64,000 bases of DNA from Gigantopelta aegis (Eukaryota > Mollusca > Gastropoda > Neomphalida > Peltospiridae): assembly GCF_016097555.1 (NCBI RefSeq), contig NC_054702.1, positions 62,796,650 through 62,860,649 on the forward strand, given 5' to 3'. A program made the position numbers and the translations under genes. Below the pieces are notes generated by a model. The model did not search any database. It was not told the origin of the DNA and saw only the letters and a list, made by a program, of their open reading frames with translations. Below are positions 1-12,600 of the stretch, piece after piece (position 1 is the stretch's first letter; the number at the start of each line of letters is the position of its first letter).

Positions 1-439
1 TTCAAATCTAACCGAAATCCAGTCTTACTGATCATTATAATATTTAAATCTGATCAAAACCAATGTTATCACATGTTCAGGTCCCTTTAATTCAACCAAT
101 CCAAACACCACTGCTGGAAGTGCTCAATTAGCTGTAATGTAATTATAATAATTGGCAAATGGTTGCCTGGACACAAACTGACATGTGTTCATGTCAGGTT
201 TACTTACAAAGGTCAAGGCAGAGTGACAGTAAGATCTGATTGATTTTCACTTAAAACTTTGCAATCACTGAAAAAGGAATGTTAAAGTTAATCTTCCAGT
301 GTAGCATTTTACATAAATGTTGTTTTTTTAACTTAATATATATTTATACAAATATTTAACCACATATTTTTTTACCACAGTATTCTTCAGTCAGTGTGTT
401 TAAAATAATTAAATAATAAATAGTTTTTCCTACACACCT
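1..439. other. No feature seen
   Basis: AT-rich sequence with no convincing exon or repeat. Confidence 0.5.
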
Positions 440-742
440 GATGGCGGGACATAGCCTTGTGGTAAAGTGCTCGCTTGATGCATAGTCGGTCTAGGATCGA
501 TGGTTTTTAGTGAGACCATTGGGCTATTTCTCATTCCAGCTAGTACACCACAACTAGTATATCAAAGGTTGTGGTATGTGCTATCCTGTTTTTGGGATGG
601 TATATATTAAAAAATCACTTGCTACTAATGGAAAAATGTAGCCTATTTCTTCTCCAAGACTATATGTCAAAATTACAAAATGTTTGATTAATAAATGAAT
701 GTGCTCTGGTGGTGTTGTTAAACAAAACAAACTTTAACTTTC
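440..742 (+). mobile_element. SINE, h1-type head, A-tail
   Basis: tRNA-like A box (442-470) and B box ('GGATCGATGG'), the core, then the A-tail ending '..AAACAAAACAAACTTTAAC'. Complete but diverged. Confidence 0.75.
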
Positions 743-1579
743 CTACATACCTACCGTATGTGGGGTTTTTCAACTTGTAACAGAAAGAACCTTTTTTGTT
801 TAACCAAACCAAGTTGAAGTTTCAGTTTACTCCATATAATATTTTCCTATTCAATAAATAAATTACCCCCCAAAATCTTTTTGTTTGCATGTATTGACAC
901 TTGAAAGGCAAAGAGTTAATTTGCATAGTACAAAACTGGATTCTACAGATCACCATGTCATTTATTTGTTATGCTATTCAAAGTCATGTGTGTGTGTGTA
1001 TTGAATAGAAGAGAAAAGAGCTTAAGTTACCTTGAAAGGAAGAGCTTCGCTGCGTTCTAATGTCCTCAGATTTAATATAACATTTATATCAGTTATTGTG
1101 TCTCGCAATTTCCTGTGTCGTCAGTGAGCATTAGTACTAAATTACATCCATTAAAACTGTTGACCTTTTTCAACATAGTTTTAACAAGTGCCATACTTAT
1201 AGGTATGTGCTTTTGTAGTTTACTGTATTGCGTCAGTGGATAAAATTAATTCTGTGTTAGTGTGAACTTTGTGATGGTAAGTATATTATATAGACTCTTG
1301 CTTCTATGTTTGATGTGTATATATAGGTATATTATACTTAACATCAAACATAAGTCAGTCACACAATTTTACCATTGTTTAATAGAGGTCTGAAGCTGGA
1401 ACCACAAACAGTAATTCTTAAAATGTACTTTACATTTGACCATGCAGATAACTCCTCAGTGAATGAATCACCCAGGAAGGTTCCAGATAATTAAATTATT
1501 TGGTATGCAATGATCCATGTTTCAATACATGTATAATTATTATTTGATATTAATGTAGTTGTGAACCCAAATGCTTCTC
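743..1579. other. Intergenic; possible 5' exon donor
   Basis: A consensus donor 'GATG|gtaagt' at 1277 follows a region with scattered CpG. It could end a non-coding first exon of gene 1, but nothing else supports it. A small hairpin (TATGTTTGATGT..ACATCAAACATA) lies at 1306-1352. Confidence 0.2.
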
Positions 1580-1760
1580 ACCACCTCTGATGGGTCATAC
1601 GATTGATCATATCAGTGGACCTACCAGGGTATTTCCCATAATAACCCATCCTTAATAACTGATGTATCAAAACCCATGCTGTCCTGTCTGTAAACAAGTG
1701 CATATAAAAGGACACTTGCTGCTAATCACAAGGAGTAGCATAGGTGGTGGAAGTAACAGT
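1580..1760 (+). mobile_element. SINE, degraded
   Basis: Only the core is recognisable ('TGATGTATCAAAACCCATGC', 'GTGCATATAAAAGGACACTT'). Confidence 0.5.
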
Positions 1761-1897
1761 CATCTCTGTTTGTAGTAAATGTATTGGAGTAAAGGATTAA
1801 TTGTGATGAGAGTAATTTTTGTGTAGATATTGTATGTAACATGATGATATTCCTTAAAAGTTTTGCAGGCGACTTTCTTTCCGTGACTTTTTTCCTA

Positions 1898-2210
1898 TGT
1901 GGGGTGAGATGTAGTCTAATGGTAAAGCTCTTGCCTGATACACGGTCAGTCTAGGATTGATCCCCATCGGTTGGGCAATTAGGCTATTTCTAGTTCCAGT
2001 CAGTGCACTAAGACTGATATATCAAAGGCCATGGTATGTCCTATCCTCTTTGGGATGGTGCATATAAAAGATCCCTTGCTACTAATGGAAAATGTAGCAG
2101 CTTTCCTCTCTATGACTATATGTTAAAATTACCAAACTTCCAATGGCCATTGATTAATAAATCAATGTGCTCTAGTGGTGACGTTAAACAAAATAAACTA
2201 ACTTTTTTTC
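1898..2210 (+). mobile_element. SINE, h1-type head, A-tail
   Basis: Head 'GAGATGTAGTCTAATGGTAA', B box 'AGGATTGATCC', full core and A-tail. Complete copy. Confidence 0.8.
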
Positions 2211-2287
2211 TCTGTTTCTTCAGTCCATCTCTCTAACACCTAATGGCCCTAATTTTGTGTAGAACTGTTATAAATTTTTATGTCTTA

Positions 2288-2354
2288 GGCCAAATAAAAA
2301 AAAAGAGAGTTGGTGATCGTCCCTGCCCATACCTGATAAATGCACCCACCCATG

Positions 2355-2392
<38 letters not shown>

Positions 2393-2658
2393 GTTAAAAA
2401 TGCGTTGAGATGGCAGCAATTCAACTTTCGTAAGCACCGTAATGGGTTAAACCATCACCAAGTTCATCTGGCAGCCAGTGAAGGAACTACAACATCCAGG
2501 TGCATGTGCTGTTGGTTACTACTCCCGCAAACAAAAACAAAATGGTCACCAGGATTTTATAAAGTTTTTCACAGAAAAAAATAAAAATAAAAACCTCCCA
2601 CCCCCCGATTTGTGTGATCAAAAGGAGGATCACCAACTCTTTTTTTTATTATTTGGCC
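2288..2658. mobile_element. Harbinger-like MITE
   Basis: Termini 'GGCCAAATAA' and 'TTATTTGGCC', extended inward by 'GAGTTGGTGATC' on both sides, flanked by TTA at 2285 and 2659. TTA duplication with GG-starting ends fits PIF/Harbinger. It contains a T-run at 2358-2388. Confidence 0.72.
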
Positions 2659-2661
2659 TTA

Positions 2662-3568
2662 TACCATGAGCTAAATGTATACATTACAGCATGTACAGCA
2701 ACTTTGGCATGGGCAATTAAGACTTATAGGTACATGATGACAGAATAATAAACCATTTCCCAATGACACTATATTACATGATACGATTTTTTACTGTATT
2801 GAGTTAGTCACTGATTGAAAGCCCAATGTCCGATAAACATTCAGTACTATTTTTGTTTTGTTTTATTTTGTTTTAACAGCACCCTATCCTAAGCATTTTG
2901 ATTTGCGTTTTATTCCCGGCCAGGACGAAGTGAGGATTTTACCCAGCACATAATGCAAATTTTAAAACATGAAACTACATGACAAAAATGTAAATAGAAG
3001 TTAAAAAAAATACTTTTACAGCTTAATTTGTATCATATGGCTATGCTTCTTAAAAAATACCTTATGACGTTGATATAGCTAATCAGGTATTAAAAACATT
3101 TCATCAGGACCATAAATTATATATCGGACTTTGAAAATGTAAGTTTTTTTAATTACTTTGTATAATATCTACATTTGATATTTTATTGCAACTTCATAAA
3201 CCAGTTTAGAGATTTAAAAAGTTTAATTATTTTTCAATTATTTCAAGTCAGTTTTTAAATATATATTTTTGCGTTCAGTGTCGGGAAAACGCTTGTCAAG
3301 CCTTGTAACAATATTTGTGGAAATAAAACAAGCTTTCTGATAATTATTGCAAATATTAATCATATTTTAAATTCCATGATACAATTATACTACTTGTATT
3401 ATTATTATTATCAGTATTTTTCTTCTTTTTTTTCTCTTTCTCTTTGACCACACCAATATTTTCAGGGGTTTGTATGTAGGCTAGTGCGTGCCTTAGAGGG
3501 TTCTTTTGAGGGGTATATTGTGGTATATTGAGAATATTTAAATTATCCTGTCATCAAGTGCCTATATA
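2662..3568. other. No feature seen
   Basis: AT-rich; nothing recognisable. Confidence 0.5.
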
Positions 3569-4322
3569 TAGACCCAGTGATTTTCCGCGATCGCGGAAAA
3601 CGGACGGAATTCCCATTGTGAAACTGAATTACGATTTCCGCAAAGTTGAAAAAAATTAATACCATTTTACTATTGCCACACACTGTAAAACTAACGATTG
3701 ACCCGTGTGCAGTACTAGTATTGGCAAACGCGTAGTGTCTTATTTACCGGGGCTACATATACATTCATCCAGACCGAGCGAAAAAAACGTCCGCTTCACG
3801 GTAAACCAAATAGCCACGTTGGGACCCAAATACTTCTCGAACGTTGGCGGAACGTTTGCTGGCTGAATTTCGGACTGGTTTACTGCTTAGACGGGACAGG
3901 GTTTTTTTTTTTAGGAGTAAGTTCAGTCAGCGGTATGTCGCTAACGCTTGTCTTTGAAGACTGATTTTTACGCTACACATTAAGCCGATTGACCACTTCG
4001 AGAACCAGTCAAAATATGTTTGCAAACGTTTAGCAAAAACACTTTATTTCCGCTATGTCATGCGCATACTTCACATTGCAGACGACGTTAAGACTGTTAT
4101 GGCGGTGATAAAAATTAATATTTACGTTTAATTAACACTAAGCCCCGTTGAATAAAACAGTGCACTCATTTGTTGGACAATTATATATAATTGTAACCGT
4201 TTCTCCGATTTTTCGCTACTAATATGAAAGCCTACTTTGATTTAACAACAAATAGCGACGCATGTCGACGGTACAGTCACTTTTCGCACCCTTCTTTTGG
4301 CTTCGTACACAGTAAATAGATC

Positions 4323-4457
4323 GGTATAATATCCGCCCGGTCCCCTCCATTATTATTTTTAGTTAGGGTTGAGGGTTAAGGTTAGGGTTGGGGTTATGGC
4401 TGGGGTTAGGACTAGGGTTGGGGTTAGGGGAAGGGGGGACCGGGCGGATATTTTTCC
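4323..4457. mobile_element. MITE carrying telomere-like TTAGGG sequence
   Basis: Termini 'AATATCCGCCCGGTCCCC' and its complement, with exact 8-base duplications AATAGATC at 4315-4322 and 4458-4465. The inside (4361-4427) is degenerate TTAGGG/TTGGGG repeats. It is nested in the hAT-like element 3569-6177. Confidence 0.8.
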
Positions 4458-5144
4458 AATAGATCATCCTACGGTAATTTTTTGATATGATATATTTGAC
4501 AAAAGGTACTTTTTATTTCGTTCATATTTTGAAACTTAATTTTTTTTCCAGAATTATGAAAAATAACAAAATACCAACCTGTGAACAACGTCCGCATGTT
4601 ATATAAATTTGACAGGGGTCAAGGTCTTTTATTTTAAAACTACATTCCCTGAAATATTTTTATTTATTTAAGCATATATAGACAAAAAATCCAATTATGT
4701 TTGGTGCATATATGATGCCGCACTCCGCATTTGTTTCACTACATTGGCTTATCCAGGTCAAAAACAAAGCCATGATTTTGAAAGTGCAACACTTTTGACG
4801 GACTCGTACCAATCTCGGTTTTCATTGGCTTATCACAAGTATAGAATTCCCCAACAAGAGATCACGTGAGATTTCGCAATTTTTGAACAAATTTAACTGT
4901 CTTGATTGAGGGGTCATCTCATATCACCAAAAACATATTTATATCCATAGAGGTATGGTACAACGTCTTTCCAGTGGTGGATTTGCCTTGAAATTTTGAC
5001 TGGCCAGCTGTTGGCATACGCGTTACATGTAACAGGGTGTTACTAATTATGTAACACTCTGGGTAGAGGAAGAAGGTACTGTGTTCGATTTACGCAACAT
5101 TTTTCAAGACTATATGTTATTTTTATTCATTACTTAGACCTAAA

Positions 5145-5592
5145 ACGGATCGATCCCCATGGGCGGGTATATAAAAAGACCATGGTATGTGATATCTTGT
5201 ATGTGGGATGGTACATATAAATAATCCCTTGCTAAAAAAAAAAATGTAGCGGGTTTCCAAGGCGTGTGTGCAGGGATTTCAGCAGGGTTGGGGTTATAGA
5301 CTGTTAAGCGAAGTTTATATGGGGCCATGCTCTCCCAAAAAATACATTTTTTTGAAGCTTGGGCAAGTAAGGGTTCTGACCTCCAATACCCTCCCCCTGC
5401 ACATGCACCTGATTCCTCTCTAAGATTATATATCAAAATTACCAAATGTTAGACATCAAACAGCAGATGGAAGGAAGAATAGGATATGTTTTATTTAACG
5501 ATGCACTCAACACATTTTATTTACGGTTGTATGGGGTCGGATGATTATGAAATCAATATGCTCTAACTTTGATGTCGTTAAACAACCCCCCA
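5145..5592 (+). mobile_element. SINE, interrupted
   Basis: Starts at the B box ('GGATCGATCCCCATGGGCGG'), then the core. It is split by a MITE (5259-5412) and by a reversed B-tail fragment (about 5485-5542), and resumes with A-tail '..GATGTCGTTAAACAAC'. Confidence 0.7.
5259..5412. mobile_element. MITE nested in a SINE
   Basis: Imperfect ends 'AGGCGTGTGTGCAGGG' and 'CCCTGCACATGCACCT', with TTCC at 5255-5258 and 5413-5416. Removing it restores the SINE text 'GGGTTTCCTCTCTAAG'. Confidence 0.75.
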
Positions 5593-6232
5593 CTAACTTT
5601 ACCCTTTCCAAACGAAAGAATATTTATTTGAATTTGTCGATTTTAACACGTAAAATTAAGAAGTGAAAACATTTATTGTCAACTTTAGTATATTTTATTT
5701 TTAAAATATATACATGATTAATGTGTTACTAGTATACAAACTAAACTTTGAAAGTTCTACTAACACTTTATAAAATATCAGTTCTGAAATAGGAAGGTAC
5801 GACTGTCGATAATACGTTGTCAAGGTCAAACCGGTTTTAACTAAAGACTCTAGTACCGTATCCTCAACCGAACGTTCTTCATACAGGGCAAGATTTCTCT
5901 TTAATTTTTTGAGACAATTGGCAAACGCACATGTTAACTGAAACTGATAACAGGGTGTCGTTTGTGCTTTGCCGAGCTATGGCAGCACAGGCGACGAATC
6001 AAGCGTATACGTTTGACGATATCCGTTCATAGCGAACACACACAACTTTTTTAAATTGTTAATTAGGCCTACATAATAATAATAAGTAATATATTTTTTA
6101 GTGAAACGGAAATGAAACTGAATTTACAAAAACATGAAACGGAAAATAGCTTTTTAAACGAAAAACCACTGGGTCTAGGAATTCTAGTTATTCAGTGAGG
6201 TAGCAGTTCTTTGCATTGCTTTTAATGATCAT

Positions 6233-6535
6233 ACAAGTTCAAGTTTAACAACACCTCTAGAGCACAATGATTTATTAATCATCACCTTTTGGATGTTAAA
6301 TATTTGGTAATTTTGACATATATTCTTGGGAGAGGAAACCCGCTACATTTTTCCATTAGTAGCAAGGGATCTTTTATAAGCACCATCCTACAGACAGGAT
6401 AGCACATACTACTGCCTTTCATATACCAGTTGTCGTGCACTGGCTGGAATGGGAAATGGCCCAATGGGAATCGCTCCATGATCGACCGCACATCAAGTGA
6501 GCACTTTACCACTGGGCTACATCCCGCCCCCATAA
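6233..6535 (-). mobile_element. SINE, h1 head, A-tail
   Basis: Complete copy in reverse, from the tail at 6233 to the head at 6535 ('GTAGCCCAGTGGTAAAGTGC' on the minus strand). It ends about 55 bases before gene 1's first coding exon. Confidence 0.82.
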
Positions 6536-6589
6536 TGATCATACAAACTAGCTATATATATATTATGTATCTTGTTTATTAATATACAG

Positions 6590-6695
6590 GTGTGGGTGAT
6601 ATGGACATTGGAATGAGGCCGGTATCAACAAATCACCGTAACACAACATACGACTATATCGACAACCACTACGAAGATGTGCCATCTCCCACCAG
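6590..6695 (+). CDS. Gene 1 exon with first ATG
   Basis: Acceptor 'aatatacag' ends at 6589 and donor 'AG|gtttc' is at 6696. ATG is at 6601. The 11 bases before it are in-frame open, so this exon may also carry upstream coding sequence. It encodes the N-terminal 31 residues, including three tyrosines in acidic context. Confidence 0.75.
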
Positions 6696-9572
6696 GTTTC
6701 AAACAACTTTGTTATACCCGGTAGTTGTTACTGAATTGCTATGAACATTCTGTGATGCTGGTTAGAGTGACATATTTAGTAAATAAAATGAATCCTGTTT
6801 TAAATATTTTATAATTTATGATGAAAGACGTTTTATAAAATGGTTTTTATTTCAACAAAGTCATATTTCTTTCTTACCAGCAGAGGTGGGTCATGAATTT
6901 TGTAAAGGGTGGGTTCACAAAATTCTAAAAAGGGCAATTTGAGTTTGTCGAAGACAAATGAGCCGAACTCTCAATGGGTGAGAGATCTGTATATCAAAGA
7001 TCATGGTATGTGCTGTCCTGTATTTGGGAAAGTGCATATGAAAGATCTCTTGCTGCCAATGAAAAAATGTAACGTGTTTCTCCTATTGTGTGTCACAATT
7101 ACTAAATGTTTGACATCCAGTAGCCTATGATTAATTCATCAAATGTGGTATTTGTGGTATCAAACAAAAACAAACTTTAACTTTCATTTAGCTTCTGGTA
7201 ATCATCCTTATTTGCCAATTTAAACCTTTATTTATTGGCTGTTCCAGTTTTTGTTGTAACATGTGTACACTAAAATGAAGTACATGTAAGTTTACATCTC
7301 AGCAAACTATTTTAAAAATGTTTTTACAGAATCAATCGCTCGGTGTCGGAACAGAGTACGAGAAAGTCTACGTTGTCTGGAATGAGTGGCAGCTCCGAGG
7401 TGTCCGATTTTGATGAAACAAGCACAGCAGGCATCATCAAACTTGCAGACAAGAGGTTAGTTTACCTAAAGACACAAGACTTGTATTTTCACATTCTGAT
7501 GATCAAAAGAAGTACACCATCAGTTTTTTGAGACAGTAGAACACAAAACAAGAAGGATGTAGTGTTATATGCATACAGTATAAACAATAATTGCCATAAA
7601 ATATGTACATTACAGTTCACAAACAGAAATGGGGGTCAAATGTGCAATTTCACATTAAAATATTTTGGTATACTTTCTTTTGATCATCAGTTATATTTGG
7701 TTTAGTTTTAATCAGTTTGCACAATAGTGAAAATCATCAAGTTGAATGTACATTAAGATATATATTTATGTATTATTCAGAAATAGGTTTCTTAAAAGTT
7801 ACATTTTTATTATAAACTTTGTTTCAAAGCAAAAATGAATGAATATTGCAAATTTGACATGGCACCATTAATTGTTTTGACAATTTTTAAAGAACGGTTT
7901 GGGGGGTTTTTTTGTGTGTTTTTTTTGCATTTTAAGCTTTTTTGCATTTTCTATCAATATATACCTGCTTATTTTTTTGTGTTTTAGAAAAAAGTATAAT
8001 CCATTATATCAAACGAGTGGGCACACTGCTCAAAAACCTTCGAGTGAGAAATCGGCCAGTGTGCGAAATCTCCAGAAAAGGATCACCTGCCATTCCGTTG
8101 TCCTCATTGTTGTTCTGACGTCATCATTCGGTGCTCTGGGGCTCAGTCTCTACCTCATGATGGGTGAGAATCATTCATCAATTCAGTACATTATAACTGT
8201 TGGGCTTTAAATAAGCTGGACTCAAACAACAGGATTAGCAGTTCGGTCAAAACATGTCATTTAAATTCAATTCAAACAGTGTTTATATTAGTTTTTAAAC
8301 AAAATTTATTTCTGTTACACAATGGAAGGTAGTCTGGTAGGTTTTAGGTTCGCACCCTGGTGCCAGCTCCCACCCAGAGCAAGTTTAACAACTCAGTGGG
8401 TAGATTAATACACTAACCACTAACAACTAACCACTAACCTTCTGTCCTGGACATACAGCCCAGATAGTTAAGATTTGTGCTCAGGACAGTGTGCTTGAAC
8501 CATAATTCATTGTTCGAGATTAAAAAATTTGGGCAGTATCCCAGTTGGATACTAACATTTCAAAATCTGGTATCCCACCTGAAAATTTAGTATCCCACTT
8601 AGGTGAAATTCATAAATAACATCGTAACAAACATGGATGACACTGTGAATTACTAACTTAACCACTAAATGACAACTTTCACTGTTTCAGCGAAAAATAA
8701 AAGCGCAGGATTAAAAAGAAACAACAACATTATATGGTATCTCGGTGGGATATTGGGCTACTGAAGTTTGGTATCCGAAATTAAATTCTGGTATCCACGG
8801 AATATCGGGATACTGGTAATCTCGAACACTGTAATTAGACATAAGCACAAAAATAAGTTGATATGAAAAAGAAAAGTATAATAGAAATAAAGTTAGTTAA
8901 CATGGACTAGTATCACAGTTTGTTAAACAAAGAAGAAATTCAAGTTTCTATTTGCCAGATAGCCAGACCGGTGGAATGTCATCAAATGGCATTTGATTTT
9001 TTAATTAGCTTTTTGGTAAATTAATAAAAAAAATAAAATTTTCCAAATTCAGCTTGATTACATATGAGGAAGTCTTTTTCTCTCATTCTTTCAATAAATA
9101 AACTATTACTTGACAAAAAAAAAGATGACAGAACAAATAACTTATATTTGACCATTTTATCATAAATAAACTACACTGTAATATATGCTGTGCTTGTTTT
9201 ATGTGTTACATATAAGTTAAGGTTTTAATCACAAAATGCCAATCTAAAACTGTTGTCTGATGACCTCACATGACCAACTCACATTAATATGACATCATAT
9301 ATTACCACCAATGTCAAAGTCCCCTTGTTACATGCAATCACATCATAGCCCCTGAGAAATAAAAATATCTTTTGTAGGTTTCTTTTACGGGATAGTTCCA
9401 TGTTTGATGGAATAGTCATGATGTATGAATTATTTCAGTTCCTTGTGATCGTCAACTTGTGGACCCTTGTTCAGAATACACTTTTGTCTAGTTAGTAGTT
9501 AGATTTGTTCATACATAACACAATTTGACTTAAAGTTCTTGCATTTTAACATATGTATACATTTTGTTGTGA

Positions 9573-9665
<93 letters not shown>

Positions 9666-12600
9666 TCCCTCTCCCCTCCCTCCCCCTCCCCTACCCTCCC
9701 GTTTTAATGCTTGTTGATGTCTACTTTGGAAGTATTTTACAGATATTTAATAACTTGTAATTTATTTTATATTATGCATTTTTTAAAGCTGTTTATTTTG
9801 AACACACCTGTGCTGAGACCTATGTGTTGTAATTAGTTTGTTTCCTCTTGGACTGTTTTAGAGTCTGAATCTCGGCATGTTGAAACTGCCAAAACTCTCA
9901 AGATGCTTCAAGACAAGTATGAAAATGTGTCTACTCAGGTCAGTAGTATTACATGTTTAACTATAATCCGTCCCACAGGGAACGCCTTTTCATACTTTGA
10001 AATTTACTTCAATTTATTTATTTATGAGATGATTGATTTGTCAATTGCACACAAAAATAGTTGTTGTTTTTTTATTTCCAAAACACTTTTACTTTTGTTC
10101 TTAAGTCAAATCAAACTGAAATTATTTACAGTTATTTACAGTTTTATAGAATGATGGGACGGACTATAGTAGCACATCTCTTTAACAGATAAAACTTAAT
10201 TTGATATTCTCATTTTCTGTAGTAACTGGTCAATGATTTTGTGTATTTATTGGGCCTATGTATTAAGTTTGTGCAATTGTGTATGCAGTCAATGTAAAAA
10301 AAAAAATATTACAGTGTGTATTTAAATTAATATTTATACATGTACATAGTATCTAAATGTTACTGATGATATTAACATGTCGTGATTTTAGCTGTTGTTG
10401 AGTATTCTAATTAAAAATCTAGCTAGTGTTTAATGTTATACATATTATAATTTTGCTGGTGATGGAATATTATACATGTATATAACAACCTACTTACTGT
10501 TAAATAAAGTAATATGCTATATAATATAATTTAGCTTGTGTTGAATATTTTACTAACATGATCAGGTAACAAGTCAGCTATTTAGCATAGCATATCTGGC
10601 TAATATTAAATATTTTACTAATAATCCAACTTGTGTTAAACATTATACATAATCAAACTCTGTTGAATATTTTACATAATCTAGCTAGCATTGAATAGTC
10701 TGCTATTTGACAAATTGAATATGTTTTTTTACAAAGATGTTAAAAGCCTCATTACTCAGTCATTAAAATACCTGCATGGCATTATTTAATCAATTGGCCT
10801 TGTTTTTTTGCTTTGCAAATGTTCTGAACATTTCCAATGTAAAACAAGTACTGCAGTAGTAGTAATACCAAGTTTATTAAATGAACATACCTTTAATAGA
10901 ATTGATGGTTTTCCCACATCAGTATTTGAATTATGTATAGTGATACACATGTACAAATGAAATATAAAAACAAACAGCAATACCCATTGTTATTAGTCTC
11001 CATCTGGTCCAAATGGAGTGGACTATAGGTTCTGGCTCTATCCTTCTGTCTCTCTATATGTATTTATGTCTCTTCATCCCACATATAGTTTTCCAGACTT
11101 TTTTTTCACAGTGTCTCAAGATATTGAGCTAAAATTTTGTACATAACTTTATCAGGTATTGTTACAGATCAAGTTTGACTTTTATGGCGAATTACCCATT
11201 TTTGACAGAGTTTTGACCATAGGAAATACACAATGTAAAAAAAAAATACTGTAGTAGTAATACAAAGTTTATTAAATGAACATACCTTTAATAGAATTCA
11301 GATTTACTCATTTTTCACAGAGTTATGGCCCTTGAACTTAGGAGATATGAACATTTATTGAGTCCATTAGGTGACATGTATTGCTTTAAGTAGCCTTCTC
11401 ATTGTGCAATTAGTTGCACCGATTTGTCATAATGCAATCGAAGCATACTGTGAGAACACCTAAGTCGTATTCGGAGTCGTACTGATTAGAACATGTCATA
11501 TTTCTCGTGACAATTTGCATGCAACAAATCGCACAATGAGAATGCCACTTTAGTAGTACTTTGAGAATGCTTGTTAACCTTTAGACTACTGGATTAATTT
11601 TTAACAAAAACCACGTTGAGTGGGTACAAGTTTATAATTTTTACTCACATATATTCACTTAAATGTTTTATAAATACATGAAATAAAGTTCATATATGAA
11701 TCGGTAAGTATTATTTTCGTGTCTTTTTTTTTGTAATTTTTATTATTTTAGATCGGCTAATGGTGATTAAAATTAGGCAAAAAATCGAAAAAGTTGCGTT
11801 TACTTAACAGGTATTTGTGGCCAGCTGTCCAGTATTTATGTTAATTATTCCCGATAACAGTGGTTTTCTGACCAGAATTTTTTTTAAAACCTGAACTAAG
11901 ATTCATATTGCAATATTTGGTAATTTCGTTATGAATTGGAGAATGCACTGTATACAGTGTACAGTATATCGACTGACGTGACGTCGGGCGAGATATCTCG
12001 CCTGCAGTAGTCAGAAGGTTAAACATAATGGGCCAAATTTACAAAGCATGGTTTTCTTACATTCAGGTGTTTAAGCATTGTATTAACATGTGTAATGCAG
12101 GTGTTTAAGCATTGTATTAACATGTGAAATGCAGGTGTTTAAGCATTGTATTAACATGTGTGAAATGCAGGTGATTAAGCATTGTATTAACATGTGTGAA
12201 ATGCAGGTGTTTAAGCATTGTATTAACATGTGTGAAATGCAGGTGATTAAGCATTGTATTAACATGTGAAATGCAGGTGTTTAAGCATTGTATTAACGTG
12301 TGAAATGCAGTGTGTTAAGCAGGTGTTTAAGCATTGTATTAACGTGTGAAATGCAGGTGTTTAAGCATTGTATTAACGTGTGATATACAGGTGTTTAAGC
12401 ATTGTATTAACATGTGTGAAATGGAGGTGTTTAAGCATTGTATTAACGTGTGGAATGCAGGTGTGTTTAAGCATTGTATTAACATGTGAAATGCAGGTGT
12501 TTAAGCATTGTATTAACGTGTGGAATGCAGTTGTTTAAGCATTGTATTAACGTGTGGAATGCAGGTGTTTAAGCATTGTATTAACATTTGTGGAATGTGG

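Larger units (their letters stand above)
3569..6177. mobile_element. hAT-like non-autonomous element, 2.6 kb
   Basis: Ends 'TAGACCCAGTGATTTTCCG' and 'CGAAAAACCACTGGGTCTA' are inverted with few mismatches. No 8-base target duplication is preserved and no transposase is recognisable. It holds a telomere-like MITE, a SINE and another MITE, all later insertions. Confidence 0.6.

Noticed and set aside
4360..4430. A telomere or true interstitial telomere
   Set aside because: The repeats are degenerate, only about 70 bases long, and enclosed by MITE termini with a target duplication.
5980..6030. Short frame MAAQATNQAYTFDDIRS inside the hAT-like element
   Set aside because: Only 17 codons with no continuation; too short to call a transposase remnant.
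9539..9760. Ser/Leu repeat protein
   Set aside because: Translation of a CT microsatellite; the same applies to 20636-20937.
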